64,000 nucleotides of DNA from Rhodococcus pyridinivorans (GCF_900105195.1 NZ_FNRX01000002.1:248001-312000); one strand, 5' to 3'; counted from the first letter of the stretch, positions 1-8,699 are shown. Numbers and translations are program-made. Notes: generated from the letters alone by a model not told the origin.

Positions 1-858
1 GAGCGGTTCGTCCACGGCGAGGGCCTCGTCGAGGCGCTGCCCGAACTCGATGGTCGGGGTGACCCATTCGTCGGGGTGCTTCTCGCGGTCGAGGTCGAAG
101 ACCGGCACCAGCAGACCGTGGGTGCGGAACGAACCAGCGAACCGCGATCCCTCACCGAGGTGCAGACCGCCCGCCGCGTGCACGCGCGACAGCGCCGCCA
201 TCAGCGCGTCCTCGTCCTCGGGGCGCACCCAGCGCAGGTGCGCCTTCTCGCCCGGATCGACCCACCACGCGCCGCGGAGACCGTCGCCTTCGAGACGCGC
301 GGACGGCAGCACGGCTTCGTTCGCGTGCTTGACGGTGTGCGCGATCTCGGCGCTCGGTTCGACACCGGCCGGGATCCACCAGTCGAAGTCGTTGTGGACG
401 GTGATCGCCGGCACGGCTGCCGGGTCGATCAGCTCGGCCAACGGCGGGGTGTCGTCGTCGACACTCGCGACCTGCAGCGACGAGCCCGGCTCGGCCGTGT
501 GCGCCCAGTACAGGGCCGCGGCCAGTTCACCCGCCGGGTCCGGGCCGAAGCCGGTGGCGAGCTGCAGGCCGACGTACGCGACCGACTCACCGTTCTCCTC
601 GCGGACCAGGGCCGCTACCCCGCCGGGGAGGATGGTCGCACCCACGACGCGACGGCCGTCCTCGGCCGCGGGCAGCTCCGCGAGGGCCGACGGCACGAAC
701 TCGCGCAGTGCCACGAGATCGCATTCGAAGGCGAGTCCTTCGAAGGGCCGGGACGTCGCGGCGGCCGCTGTTTCCCGCTCGAGTCGGCGCTGCTCGAGCT
801 TCGCGGCGCGGTTGCTGCCGGGCTTGGGTCCGCTGTTTCTCTTGCTCTTCTTGGCCAC
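1..858 (-). CDS. DUF5926 family protein, partial
   Basis: The frame is open from a GTG at 858 to the left edge (286 residues, no stop), so the C-terminus lies outside the window. The protein starts with a basic stretch (VAKKSKRNSGPKPGSNR) and continues into an acidic/hydrophobic globular region, the pattern of the DUF5926 proteins of mycolata; their function is unknown. A TAGTTT hexamer lies six bases before the GTG and there is no ribosome binding site, which suggests a leaderless message. It follows glpQ on the same strand after 62 bases. The family call is from recognition of the N-terminus; no catalytic motif is visible. Confidence 0.8.
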   Translation of the reverse strand, partial: MAKKSKRNSGPKPGSNRAAKLEQRRLERETAAAATSRPFEGLAFECDLVALREFVPSALAELPAAEDGRRVVGATILPGGVAALVREENGESVAYVGLQLATGFGPDPAGELAAALYWAHTAEPGSSLQVASVDDDTPPLAELIDPAAVPAITVHNDFDWWIPAGVEPSAEIAHTVKHANEAVLPSARLEGDGLRGAWWVDPGEKAHLRWVRPEDEDALMAALSRVHAAGGLHLGEGSRFAGSFRTHGLLVPVFDLDREKHPDEWVTPTIEFGQRLDEALAVDEPL

Positions 859-920
859 GGCGTCAAACTACACGGCGACCCGTGTCGCGATGTCGAGGTC
901 GCGGGACCGGGTGAGGGTGC

Positions 921-1694
921 TCACCGATCGAAGGCGGCGTCGAGCTGCAGCTTGGTGCGCCCGGGATGGTTGGTGGCGACCCACTCGACGCCCAGCTCGC
1001 GGCACAGTTCGACGTCGGCGGGGTCGTCGACGGTCCAGCAGTAGGTGGCCCGGCCCGACAGCGCAGCCCGGTCGACGAGATCGCGGTGCTCGCGCAGCGT
1101 CGCGATCGAGGGACCGACAGCGGTCGCGCCGACGGTGGTCGCGGCACTGCCGCGCAGGTAGCGCGAGGTCTCCCCCAGCAACACGGTGGGCAGCAGCGGC
1201 GCGGCCCGGCGGATGCGCCAGACGGCCCCCGCCGCGAACGACATCACCACCACCCGGGAGAAATCGGCCGATGCCGGGGTCGCGAGACCGAAGCGGGCCA
1301 GTTCGGCGAGCAGTTTGCTCTCCACGAGACCGCCGTAGCGGACGGGATGCTTGGTCTCGACGAAGACCTTCACCGGGACACTCGTGAAGTCCATGACGAG
1401 TTCGAGCAGTTGCCGCAGCGTGAGCAGGTCGGCGGGCTCGCCGGGGCGTCCGTAGTCGTACTGCGCGAGCTCGTCGAGGGTCATCTCGCTGACGACACCT
1501 GTGCCGTTCGAGGTGCGGTCGATCGTGCGGTCGTGCACGCACACGAGGTGACCGTCGCGGGTGAGCCGCACGTCGCATTCGACGCCGTCGGCACCTTCCT
1601 TCAATGCGAGCTCGTAGGCGCCGATCGTGTGTTCCGGGAGGGCGGCGGACGCACCGCGATGCGCGACGACCCGGGGATGCGCGCTGCGGGTCAC
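921..1694 (-). CDS. glpQ: Glycerophosphodiester phosphodiesterase
   Basis: 257-residue GDPD-family protein that would hydrolyse glycerophosphodiesters to glycerol-3-phosphate and an alcohol. The signature is complete: HRG at residues 12-14, PEHT at 20-23, E39 and D41 in the GVECDV motif, and HD at 54-55; the barrel closes with a WTVDDP strand and WVATNHPG near the C-terminus. There is no signal peptide, so it is probably cytoplasmic. Its GTG start overlaps the stop of the DUF4328 gene by four bases (GTGA), implying translational coupling. From memory, M. tuberculosis has the same pairing in glpQ1 (Rv3842c) and Rv3843c near sodA, which this window also shows. Confidence 0.93.
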   Translation of the reverse strand: MTRSAHPRVVAHRGASAALPEHTIGAYELALKEGADGVECDVRLTRDGHLVCVHDRTIDRTSNGTGVVSEMTLDELAQYDYGRPGEPADLLTLRQLLELVMDFTSVPVKVFVETKHPVRYGGLVESKLLAELARFGLATPASADFSRVVVMSFAAGAVWRIRRAAPLLPTVLLGETSRYLRGSAATTVGATAVGPSIATLREHRDLVDRAALSGRATYCWTVDDPADVELCRELGVEWVATNHPGRTKLQLDAAFDR

Positions 1695-2746
1695 GGCGCC
1701 ACCGCCTCAACGCGCTCCTCGTCGTCCGCTCGTTCTCCGGCCGATTCCGGAGCGTCGTCCTGTTCTTCGCGGGCCTGTTCCTGCTCGCGCACGGCGGCGG
1801 GGACGATGGGCGCGATCGGCGACGAGGCCGGACCTGCCGCGTGGGTGAAGCGGCGACGGCGCAGCGGCCGTCCCCACAGGTCGGCGTCGTCGAACAGGCG
1901 CAGGACGTGCAGGGTCGACAGCGCGACGACCGTCCCGAGCGCCGCGAGGACGGCGGTGAGCAGGACGCCGTCGGCGCGGGCCTGCAGGGTGTCGCGCTGA
2001 CGCCACGCGAGCAGCGCCACCATGAGCACACCGTTGACCACCCACAGCACCCACCAGGTGCGGATCGCGCGGAGCAACCGCGGGTCGCGGTCGGCGATCT
2101 CGGTGAGGAAGACACCGGGCATCGCGAGGTTGAGGCCCGGAACGACCAGCCCCGCGAGGATGGACAGCGGCGACCGCGACTCGGCGAGACCACGCTCGGC
2201 GTAGATGCGCCGGCGCAGGTCGATCAACCGCAATCCGGATGCGACCGCCGCGGCCAGCGCCACGACCGGCCCGACCACCTGGGTCGCCCACACCGCGGCA
2301 TCTGACAACGCGAGCACGAGCGGGTCGACGAGACGGGTGCGGTTGTACAGCAACACTCCGTACCGGACGGCCTCGGCGACCGCCGCGAGACCGAAGACGA
2401 CGGCGGTGCCGACGAGCAGCGTCGGCGCGAGGTCGGCGGCGGTCTCGGCGCGATCGGGTTCGACGGCCTCGTCCGGGAGCGGATCGAGCAGTCCCCAGCG
2501 GGGCATCTCACGATAGGACGGGGTCTCGGGAGCCGGACACCCGTGCGCGGGCGACGTCGGTTCGGTCGTCGGAGCACCACCCGCGGGTCGCGCGACCCAG
2601 CGGAAGTTACGGCGCGACGGAGGAACCGTCCCGTCGGGGGCGACGGGTGAGAGCAGCACACCGCGGCAGGCCGGGCACCACTGCCGCGGCTGATATGTCA
2701 CCGACCAGCGATTCTCACAGCGCACACAGATCTGATAGGCCGACAT
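1691..2746 (-). CDS. Zinc-ribbon DUF4328 membrane protein
   Basis: 351 residues. The N-terminus holds a CxxC...CxxC zinc ribbon (CVRC at 7-10, CPAC at 24-27), then a proline-rich linker, then about six hydrophobic segments between roughly residues 105 and 300 that match the DUF4328 membrane domain, and an acidic tail (EREQ/DDAPES-type). Function unknown. The ATG at 2746 shares its A with the rhodanese stop (TGATG), and the 3' end overlaps glpQ, so rhodanese, this gene and glpQ form one coupled operon. A longer upstream reading is open but runs through the rhodanese gene and is rejected. It looks like the counterpart of mycobacterial Rv3843c (recalled synteny). Confidence 0.85.
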   Translation of the reverse strand: MSAYQICVRCENRWSVTYQPRQWCPACRGVLLSPVAPDGTVPPSRRNFRWVARPAGGAPTTEPTSPAHGCPAPETPSYREMPRWGLLDPLPDEAVEPDRAETAADLAPTLLVGTAVVFGLAAVAEAVRYGVLLYNRTRLVDPLVLALSDAAVWATQVVGPVVALAAAVASGLRLIDLRRRIYAERGLAESRSPLSILAGLVVPGLNLAMPGVFLTEIADRDPRLLRAIRTWWVLWVVNGVLMVALLAWRQRDTLQARADGVLLTAVLAALGTVVALSTLHVLRLFDDADLWGRPLRRRRFTHAAGPASSPIAPIVPAAVREQEQAREEQDDAPESAGERADDEERVEAVAP

Positions 2747-3087
2747 CAATAGATCTTTGCCGGTTCGTCGCGCTCGGAGACGAGCGGGAGTCCGTGCTTC
2801 TGCCACGCCACCATGCCGCCCGCGACCTGGAAGGTCTCGTACCCGATGCGGGCCAGGTACTCGACCGCTCCGAGGGAGCGGCCGCCCTGCCTGCAGATCA
2901 CGTAGATCTCGGCGTCGGGGTCGAGTTCCTCGATGTGGGCGGGCACGTCGGCGAGCGGAATGTGCAGCGCGCCGGGGGCGTGTCCGAGTTCCCATTCGTC
3001 GTCCTCGCGGACGTCGAGGAGGACGACCTCGTCGCCGAGTTCGGGTACCAGGTCGACCGACACGGTGGGCACGTCGGAAAAGCTCAC
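2746..3087 (-). CDS. Single-domain rhodanese
   Basis: 113-residue rhodanese-like sulfurtransferase, the usual length of a stand-alone domain. The active-site loop is CRQGGRS with the catalytic Cys at residue 65, and the domain landmarks LLDVRE (24-29), ELGHAPGALHIP (33-44) and the late GGMVAWQ are present. Likely cytoplasmic, moving sulfane sulfur to thiol acceptors; the actual acceptor is not shown by the context. First gene of a three-gene coupled operon. The start is GTG; a TATTGA hexamer immediately upstream could be the -10 of a leaderless or near-leaderless promoter. Confidence 0.92.
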   Translation of the reverse strand: MSFSDVPTVSVDLVPELGDEVVLLDVREDDEWELGHAPGALHIPLADVPAHIEELDPDAEIYVICRQGGRSLGAVEYLARIGYETFQVAGGMVAWQKHGLPLVSERDEPAKIY

Positions 3088-3166
3088 GTCTCAATAGTGG
3101 CACGCGGCGTGAACGGATGTGGGTGTGGTCGTACCGATACTGTTCCGCAGGTGGGGCAGGTAGGTC

Positions 3167-3244
3167 TTCCACAACACTCCCCATCAACCCCATCCGCTGG
3201 AGTTATCCACAGTTTCCACAGGTTCATCAACAGGCCTATCCACG
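3167..3244. promoter_or_regulatory. Cluster of DnaA-box-like 9-mers
   Basis: The intergenic region between the divergent rhodanese and oxidoreductase genes carries TTATCCACA at 3203-3211 (a perfect DnaA box), TTTCCACA at 3213-3220, CTATCCACG at 3236-3244 and TTCCACA at 3167-3173, all on the same strand. Four box-like matches within 78 bases is far above expectation in DNA this GC-rich. No dnaA, dnaN or AT-rich unwinding element lies nearby, so this is not presented as an origin; DnaA titration or DnaA-regulated transcription are possible roles. Confidence 0.5.
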
Positions 3245-3330
3245 CATGGGGAATCACACTCGAGACATCTCACAGTGGACAAGCGCCCGCCGATGGCGCG
3301 CGCCGGGTCCGTCGCTGAAATGATCGGGTC

Positions 3331-4266
3331 ATGGAATTACGCATCTTCACCGAACCCCAGCAGGGCGCCACCTACGACGACCTCCTCGCCGTCGCACAGA
3401 CCGCGGAACGACTCGGCTACGGCGCGTTCTTCCGCTCCGACCACTACCTGGCCATGAACGCCGAGGGTCTGCCCGGACCGACGGACGCATGGATCACGCT
3501 GGCCGGTCTCGCCCGCGACACGTCGACGATCCGCCTCGGCACGCTCGTCACCTCGGCGACCTTCCGGTACCCCGGCCCGCTCGCAATCTCCGTCGCGCAG
3601 GTCGACGCCATGAGCGGCGGACGCGTCGACTTCGGATTCGGAGCCGGCTGGTTCGAGGAGGAGCACCTCGCCTACGGCATCCCCTTCCCCACGCTGAAGG
3701 AGCGGTTCGACCGCTTCGAGGAGTCCCTCGCGGTCATCACCGGCCTGTGGGACACCCCCGAGGGCGAGACGTTCTCGTACGAGGGCGAGCACGTGCGGAT
3801 CGAGAACTCCCCGGCGCTGCCGAAGCCGTACCAGCGTCCCCACCCACCGATCGTCATGGGCGGCGCAGGCAAGAAGCGCACGCCGGCACTGGCGGCGCGC
3901 TACGCCGACGAGTTCAACGTGCCGTTCAAGTCGCTGGACGAGACGAAGGTCCTGTTCGAGCGGGTGCGCTCGGCCTGCCGGGATGCTGGACGCGACCCCG
4001 AGGAACTGACCTACTCGAACGCACTCGTGCTGTGCTGCGGCCGGGACGAGGACGAGATCGCGCGTCGCGCGGCACGGATCGGCCGTGAGGTCGACGAACT
4101 GCGGGAGAACGGACTCGCGGGCACGCCGCAGGAGTTGATCGAGAAGATCCGCACCTTCGCCGAGGCCGGGACGCAGCGCATCTACCTGCAGGTCCTCGAT
4201 CTCGCCGATCTCGAGCACCTCGAACTGGTGGCGAACGAGGTCATGCCCGCCGTCGCGGATCTCTGA
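3331..4266 (+). CDS. LLM-class F420-dependent oxidoreductase
   Basis: 311-residue luciferase-like monooxygenase-fold protein of the actinobacterial F420/FMN type. Family features visible: the N-terminal strand MELRIFTEPQ, the FFRSDHY motif (residues 34-40), the GRVDFGFGAGW loop near residue 96, and PHPPIVMGGAGKKRTPALAARYADEFN in the C-terminal half (read as two adjacent motifs). It would transfer hydride between reduced F420 (or FMN) and an unidentified small substrate in the cytoplasm. It stands alone, divergent from the rhodanese operon. Substrate cannot be inferred from context. Confidence 0.85.
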   Translation: MELRIFTEPQQGATYDDLLAVAQTAERLGYGAFFRSDHYLAMNAEGLPGPTDAWITLAGLARDTSTIRLGTLVTSATFRYPGPLAISVAQVDAMSGGRVDFGFGAGWFEEEHLAYGIPFPTLKERFDRFEESLAVITGLWDTPEGETFSYEGEHVRIENSPALPKPYQRPHPPIVMGGAGKKRTPALAARYADEFNVPFKSLDETKVLFERVRSACRDAGRDPEELTYSNALVLCCGRDEDEIARRAARIGREVDELRENGLAGTPQELIEKIRTFAEAGTQRIYLQVLDLADLEHLELVANEVMPAVADL

Positions 4267-4297
4267 CGCGCAGGCGGTGCTTGCAGTCCTAGCCGGG

Positions 4298-4888
4298 TCA
4301 GTGGCTGCTGGTGGAGCCGAGGAACGCTTCGATGTCCCGGCTCCACTCGCGGCTGCGCCGCACCTCGAGACGCCAGTGCGCGAGGGCGAACAGCCCGGCC
4401 GCGGCGGCGGCGGAGAACGTCCACAACCACACCCCGGACAGCACGGCGGTGAACTTCGCGGCGGAGGTGGTCAGCGGGGGCTGCGTGTATTCGCCGGTGC
4501 TCCCCTCAACCCAGACCTGCACCTCGCTGCCCGCGGTCGCGAGACTGTCCACCTGGACGAGCGCGTGACGCGTCTCGTCGCCCCAACCCCAGGTCGCGGG
4601 GGCCGAGGAGATCTTCACGGTCTCGCCCCATCCGGAGGAGTCGCTCAGGGCATCGGCGTCGAGGACGGCCGTGACGCTGACACGTTCGGCATTCTGCTTC
4701 TCGGAGAGTTCGAGCTGGGAGCTCCACATGGTGGCGGACACCCACACCGCGACGGGGATCAGGATCGCCATCACGGCGATCATGAGGGTGAAGCAGCGCG
4801 CCTCGAGCTTGTCGGTGCGACGCACGAGCGGATCCCGCCTGCGCAGACTTCGCCGTGTACGCCGCAGATACCCCGCTCTGGTCGTCAT
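4298..4888 (-). CDS. Rv1733c-like membrane protein
   Basis: 196 residues from the ATG at 4888. There are two transmembrane segments (about residues 32-55 and 148-172) around an extracytoplasmic loop, and the sequence DPLVRRTDKLEA just before the first helix, which is the family signature I know from mycobacterial Rv1733c (NPLVRGTDRLEA). A longer reading to 4972 is open, but a GAGGGGGAAAGGG ribosome-binding stretch lies between it and the chosen ATG. Function unknown; Rv1733c is a dormancy-regulon antigen in M. tuberculosis, and no DosR-type site was identified here. Single gene between the oxidoreductase (convergent) and msrA. Confidence 0.75.
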   Translation of the reverse strand: MTTRAGYLRRTRRSLRRRDPLVRRTDKLEARCFTLMIAVMAILIPVAVWVSATMWSSQLELSEKQNAERVSVTAVLDADALSDSSGWGETVKISSAPATWGWGDETRHALVQVDSLATAGSEVQVWVEGSTGEYTQPPLTTSAAKFTAVLSGVWLWTFSAAAAAGLFALAHWRLEVRRSREWSRDIEAFLGSTSSH

Positions 4889-5044
4889 GTCGGCAAGCCG
4901 TCCCTTTCCCCCTCTGGAATGATCCCTTCTTCCAGAATGCGTCCGCCTTCGGGGAAGTTCAAGGAACGCCAACGCATCTCACACTCGCACTGCGAGCGGA
5001 GATGTGGTGCGCGACACCGTCGAACCCTGAGGCCCGACGCTCTC

Positions 5045-5713
5045 TCAGGCGCCGAGGCCCACCGGGCAACTCACGCCGGTGGCGTGGACGGGGCAGTAGC
5101 CGTTGGGATTCTTCGCGAGGTACTGCTGGTGGTAGTCCTCCGCGTAGTAGAACTGCGTGAGCGGGGCGATCTCCGTGGTGATCTGCCCGTATCCGGCGTC
5201 GGCCAGTCGCTTGCCGAACGCTTCGGCCGTGGCCTCGGCGACCTCGATCTGCGTCTCGTCGTGGGTGTAGATCGCCGAGCGGTACTGGGTGCCGTGGTCG
5301 TTGCCCTGCCGCATGCCCTGGGTGGGGTCGTGGTTCTCCCAGAACTGCTGCAGGATGTGTTCGTAGCCGATCACCTTCGGGTCGAAGACGACGAGCACCA
5401 CCTCGGTGTGCCCGGTCCGGCCGGAACACACCTCCTCGTAGGTGGGGTTGGGGGTGTAGCCGCCGGAATAGCCGACCGCGGTCGAGTAGACGCCGTCGAG
5501 CTGCCAGAACTCCTTCTCGGCGCCCCAGAAGCAACCCATGCCGACGACTGCGGCCTGCAGGCCCTCGGGGAAGGGGGGAACGATGCGGTTGCCGTTGACG
5601 TAGTGGGTCTCGGGGACGGGCAGCGGTTCGGCGCGACCGGGGAGCGCGTCCTCGCGCGTCACCATCTGCGACTTCGAACCTGCACGGGCGAGGATCTCGT
5701 CGAACCAGGACAT
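5045..5713 (-). CDS. msrA: Peptide methionine sulfoxide reductase A
   Basis: 222-residue MsrA that reduces the S-epimer of methionine sulfoxide. The catalytic motif GCFWGAE carries the nucleophilic Cys at residue 61; the substrate pocket signature [17 protein letters not shown] and [19 protein letters not shown] (two adjacent blocks) follow, and the tail [15 protein letters not shown] supplies resolving cysteines. About 40 extra N-terminal residues, as usual in actinobacterial MsrA. Cytoplasmic. It lies 9 bases after the acyltransferase gene on the same strand and opposite-facing to sodA, in an oxidative-stress neighbourhood. Confidence 0.96.
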   Translation of the reverse strand: MSWFDEILARAGSKSQMVTREDALPGRAEPLPVPETHYVNGNRIVPPFPEGLQAAVVGMGCFWGAEKEFWQLDGVYSTAVGYSGGYTPNPTYEEVCSGRTGHTEVVLVVFDPKVIGYEHILQQFWENHDPTQGMRQGNDHGTQYRSAIYTHDETQIEVAEATAEAFGKRLADAGYGQITTEIAPLTQFYYAEDYHQQYLAKNPNGYCPVHATGVSCPVGLGA

Positions 5714-5722
5714 GACCCGATG

Positions 5723-6868
5723 CTACGCGCGGGTCGGAGCGACAGTCCGTTCGTCGGAAGCGACCTGCTTCGGCGCGAGCCAGCGGCTCTTGATCCAATG
5801 CGCAGCCGGAACCTCGACGCTGCGGTACAGCACCTCGGCGACGAGACCGCAGCCGATCAGCAGCAGCACGATCGCCGCGGTCGTGCCGACGATGCCCACG
5901 GTGTTCTCGTAGATCCGGTACATCACGAGGGTGTGGGTCAGGTAGATGCAGTAGCTGCGGGTCGCGACCCAGGAGACGACGGTCGAGCGCGCGAGGCGCC
6001 CGTCGTACCGCGCGACCAGCACGATCGCCGCGAAGACCACCGTCACCGTCCACAGATAGCGGCTGCCCGACCAGTAGACGTTGATGTCCGTGGCCATCAC
6101 GATCACCGCGATCTGCGCGAACATCGCCGCCAGCAGGGCGCGCAGCGAAATCAGGCCGGCCCAGCCGAAGTACACGATCTGCCCCAGGAACAAGGTCGGC
6201 AGCGTCGACGCGATCTTCGACAGGAACGGCACCGTGTACGGCTCGGGCACGTACAGGTTGTAGAGGAGCACCAGCATGCACAGCACGGCGCCGAGCATCG
6301 GCACCGCCACCGGCGCCGTCCGCAGCAGCGACCGTCCCGCCACGCACCACAGGTAGAACGAGATCTGTGCGGCGAGCGTCCACACCACGCCGAGCACGAT
6401 CACCTGTGGTTTCAGGAAGAACGCAGCCAGGAAGAAGGACAGGAACGCCTCGGAGACCGACACCGTGGTGTGGCCGCTGAAGGTGCCGTTGATGCCGAGC
6501 CACACGAGCACGACCGCGGCGAGGATCGCCACCCAGAAGGCCGGCAGGAGCCGCGCGGCCCGGGCGATGAGGAACTTCCGGCGGTCCTGCCGGATCGCGG
6601 ACCGGGTGACGAGCATGCCCGTGAGCATCATGAACGCCGTCACCCCGACGGACGACAGGTGCTGGTTGAGGCCGGCGCCCTTGACGAGTACCTCGTAGGT
6701 GAGGTCGATGCCCCACCAGCCCGTCCCGAGGTCGTCGATCAGGTAGAAGGCGATGTGGGAGTAGAGCACGGCCGCGACCGCGACGAACCGGACGACATCG
6801 ACGCCCGGCAGATCCACACGCGGTGCATCGGCCCCGCGTGTCGGTTCGTTCAGGAAGGGCCGAAACAC
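5723..6868 (-). CDS. Acyltransferase 3 family membrane protein
   Basis: 381 residues with about ten transmembrane segments and the acyltransferase-3 hallmarks: VDVVRFVAVAAVLYSHIAF at the N-terminus (His in the first helix), SSVGVTAFMMLTGMLVTRS, and RRKFLIARAARLLPAFW. Such enzymes O-acylate lipids or cell-envelope carbohydrates from the cytoplasmic face; the acceptor is unknown. The start is GTG with TTAACAT a few bases upstream and no clear ribosome binding site, consistent with a leaderless message. Probably co-transcribed with msrA (9-base gap), though the functions are not obviously linked. Confidence 0.88.
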   Translation of the reverse strand: MFRPFLNEPTRGADAPRVDLPGVDVVRFVAVAAVLYSHIAFYLIDDLGTGWWGIDLTYEVLVKGAGLNQHLSSVGVTAFMMLTGMLVTRSAIRQDRRKFLIARAARLLPAFWVAILAAVVLVWLGINGTFSGHTTVSVSEAFLSFFLAAFFLKPQVIVLGVVWTLAAQISFYLWCVAGRSLLRTAPVAVPMLGAVLCMLVLLYNLYVPEPYTVPFLSKIASTLPTLFLGQIVYFGWAGLISLRALLAAMFAQIAVIVMATDINVYWSGSRYLWTVTVVFAAIVLVARYDGRLARSTVVSWVATRSYCIYLTHTLVMYRIYENTVGIVGTTAAIVLLLIGCGLVAEVLYRSVEVPAAHWIKSRWLAPKQVASDERTVAPTRA

Positions 6869-7114
6869 GCGCCAATGTTAAGGTCCCGTTCACGCAGCCG
6901 TTGCCGATGGTCCCGATATCCGACTGTTTGCGCTGGTGAGAGCTATTTTCCGGACGCGTGGGCCGTTCCGGGTGCTCTCCGACACAGTCGCGGTCCGATC
7001 GTGTCCGCATTACGGGGAATGTTGCGGACGGTGTAGTTATGGACTTGGGTGGAAACCCGAGAAGGTACGGAATAACTGCACGGGCCGGACGGCCCGGTGA
7101 AGAAGGGACCCTTC

Positions 7115-7738
7115 GTGGCTGAATACACACTTCCGGACTTGCCCTACGACTACGCAGCGCTCGAGCCGCACATCTCGGCGAAGATCATGGAGCTGCACCA
7201 TTCGAAGCACCACGCCACCTACGTCGCCGGTGCGAACACCGCTCTCGAGAAGCTGGCCGAGGCCCGCGAGAACGGCACCATGGCGGCCCAGGCGACCAAG
7301 CTCGAGAAGGACCTCGCCTTTCACCTGGGTGGTCACACCAACCACTCCGTCTTCTGGAACAACCTCTCCCCCGAGGGTGGCGACAAGCCCGAGGGTGAGC
7401 TCGCTGCTGCGATCGACGATGCCTTCGGTTCGTTCGACAAGTTCCGCGATCACTTCTCCGCGAACGCGAACTCCATCCAGGGCTCCGGCTGGTCGATCCT
7501 CGCGTGGGATTCGATCGGACAGCGTCTGATCATCGTCCAGCTGTACGACCAGCAGGGCAACATCCCGATCGGCCTGACCCCGCTGCTCATGCTCGACATG
7601 TGGGAGCACGCCTTCTACCTGCAGTACCAGAACGTCAAGGCCGACTACGTCAAGGCCTTCTGGAACATCGTCAACTGGGCGGACGTGCAGGCTCGCTTCG
7701 AGCGCGCTCGCACCGCCACCTCGGGCCTGATCGTCTAG
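7115..7738 (+). CDS. sodA: Superoxide dismutase, Mn-type signature
   Basis: 207 residues from a GTG at 7115, chosen because the product then begins (M)[20 protein letters not shown] exactly like mycobacterial SodA, with an AAGAAGGGA ribosome binding site upstream; an earlier ATG at 7097 adds six implausible residues. Metal ligands are H28, H77, D161 and H165 ([11 protein letters not shown]). The metal-selectivity position that is His145 in the iron enzyme of M. tuberculosis is Gln146 here (YDQQGN), as in Mn enzymes. Cytoplasmic or exported without a signal, as in mycobacteria. A small hairpin (7081-7096) sits just before the ribosome binding site. A strong terminator follows. Confidence 0.96.
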   Translation: MAEYTLPDLPYDYAALEPHISAKIMELHHSKHHATYVAGANTALEKLAEARENGTMAAQATKLEKDLAFHLGGHTNHSVFWNNLSPEGGDKPEGELAAAIDDAFGSFDKFRDHFSANANSIQGSGWSILAWDSIGQRLIIVQLYDQQGNIPIGLTPLLMLDMWEHAFYLQYQNVKADYVKAFWNIVNWADVQARFERARTATSGLIV

Positions 7739-7775
7739 TACGGATCGGTCATACAGGTCGCGAGACCGACAGCGA

Positions 7776-7797
7776 GGGCGCCGGGACACCGGCGCCC
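7776..7797. terminator. Terminator after sodA
   Basis: GGGCGCCGG (7776-7784) pairs perfectly with CCGGCGCCC (7789-7797) across a four-base loop, and flanking bases extend the stem imperfectly outward (GAGAC...GTCTC). It lies 38 bases after the sodA stop. Confidence 0.8.
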
Positions 7798-7827
7798 TTC
7801 GTCGTCTCCGGGCCTGGTCTTTCCTAT

Positions 7828-7889
7828 CCGCTACAGGAATCGCTATCCGCCGCAGCAATTGCCGAGGCGGATAGCAAGAGGTGTAGCGG
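7828..7889. repeat. Palindromic intergenic element, copy A
   Basis: A 62-base element with two nested perfect stems: outer CCGCTACA (7828-7835) with TGTAGCGG (7882-7889), a six-by-six internal loop, inner GCTATCCGCC (7842-7851) with GGCGGATAGC (7866-7875), and a loop centred on CAGCAATTG. A second copy with the same architecture but changed stem bases is at 53694-53759. It follows the sodA terminator, so termination alone does not explain it. Confidence 0.7.
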
Positions 7890-7970
7890 CAGTGCTGGCA
7901 CTCGACACCTCTTGTGTGCCAACGAAGAAAACGGGCATTCTCCCCTTACCGACCGAGAGGGAGGAGTGGG

Positions 7971-8504
7971 ATGAACGCCGAGGAACACAGCCGCATCGAG
8001 CTGTCCGCATTCCAGTCCGCCGGGTCGCTTCGAGGTTTCGTCGTCTCGGGCAGATGGCCCGCGACCACCCGCGAATGGGCCCAGGTGCTGGCGATGACGG
8101 TGCGGATCGCGTCGCTGCCGGGACTGCTGCCCACCTCGACGGTCTTCGGGGTCAAGGAAGAACTGCCCGACGACCCCGAGCCCGGAACCGTGGGCCTCGT
8201 GGTCGCCGAAGGTCCGGTGCTCGGCGAGCGTGCCGTGCAGCCCGGACGGTTCGCCGAGCATCAGCCGCCGGCACTGATCATGCTGCATCCGCCGTCGGAG
8301 ACGACGCCGTCACTGCCGGAGAACGCCGGCGCCGCCTCGGGCTGCGTGCTGCTCCCCGGGATCCCACATCTCGGGCTCGAGCATCGCGCCGCGTGGGTCG
8401 AGGCCGAACCGGACGGCACGGTGACGGCACTGGTCAGCAAGGTGGGAGTGGATCCGGGCAACGACCCCGACACCGCGATTCTGGCCATGCTGCTCGCTTC
8501 GTGA
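7971..8504 (+). CDS. Conserved hypothetical protein after sodA
   Basis: 177 residues from the ATG at 7971, which has a GGGAGGAG ribosome binding site; longer frames upstream cross the palindromic element and are rejected. No signal peptide, membrane segment or known catalytic motif is seen. The sequence is acidic, with short hydrophobic strands and a cysteine near LPENAGAASGCVLLPG. I do not recognise the family. In M. tuberculosis a hypothetical protein of similar size (Rv3847) directly follows sodA, so this may be its counterpart; that rests on recalled synteny only. Confidence 0.65.
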   Translation: MNAEEHSRIELSAFQSAGSLRGFVVSGRWPATTREWAQVLAMTVRIASLPGLLPTSTVFGVKEELPDDPEPGTVGLVVAEGPVLGERAVQPGRFAEHQPPALIMLHPPSETTPSLPENAGAASGCVLLPGIPHLGLEHRAAWVEAEPDGTVTALVSKVGVDPGNDPDTAILAMLLAS

Positions 8505-8588
8505 GGGCGCCCTGAAAACGAGAGTTCGGTTCTCCTAAAGTTAGCATTTCCTTTACAGAATTCGGCTCGCCGGGCTAACGTTGTCGTC

Positions 8589-8699
8589 GGCGAAGGGGAG
8601 TAGCCCCCAATCGCAGGGTCGACATACTGGCGGCGCCCGACAACGGCACTGCCCGGCCCCGCGGACCGGATCATCCTCCGGTGGGCGAGACCTTCGGCC
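8589..8699 (+). ncRNA. yybP-ykoY (manganese) riboswitch aptamer
   Basis: The two conserved loops of the yybP-ykoY aptamer are present: GGGGAGTAGC (8595-8604) followed by GTCGACATACT (8619-8629), and GGCGAGACC (8684-8692). Helix P1 forms between GGCGAAGG (8589-8596) and CCTTCGGCC (8691-8699). The aptamer sits 70 bases upstream of a GDT1/UPF0016 gene, one of the classic targets of this Mn2+-sensing riboswitch. Identified by motif and context; a covariance-model score was not computed. Confidence 0.88.

Noticed and set aside
1691..3193. A 500-residue version of the DUF4328 gene
   Set aside because: The extra N-terminal part reads through the rhodanese gene in another frame and is Arg/Pro nonsense; the TGATG overlap fixes the start at 2746.
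3167..3244. Chromosomal origin of replication
   Set aside because: Too few boxes, no AT-rich unwinding region and no dnaA, dnaN, rpmH or parAB nearby.
4277..7036. A plus-strand open frame of about 919 codons
   Set aside because: It runs antisense through the Rv1733c-like, msrA and acyltransferase genes, all of which have clear motifs; low-complexity charged translation.
7896..7921. CIRCE/HrcA-like inverted repeat (TGGCAC...GTGCCA)
   Set aside because: The right arm lacks the GAGTGC core, the spacer does not fit and the following gene is not a chaperone.
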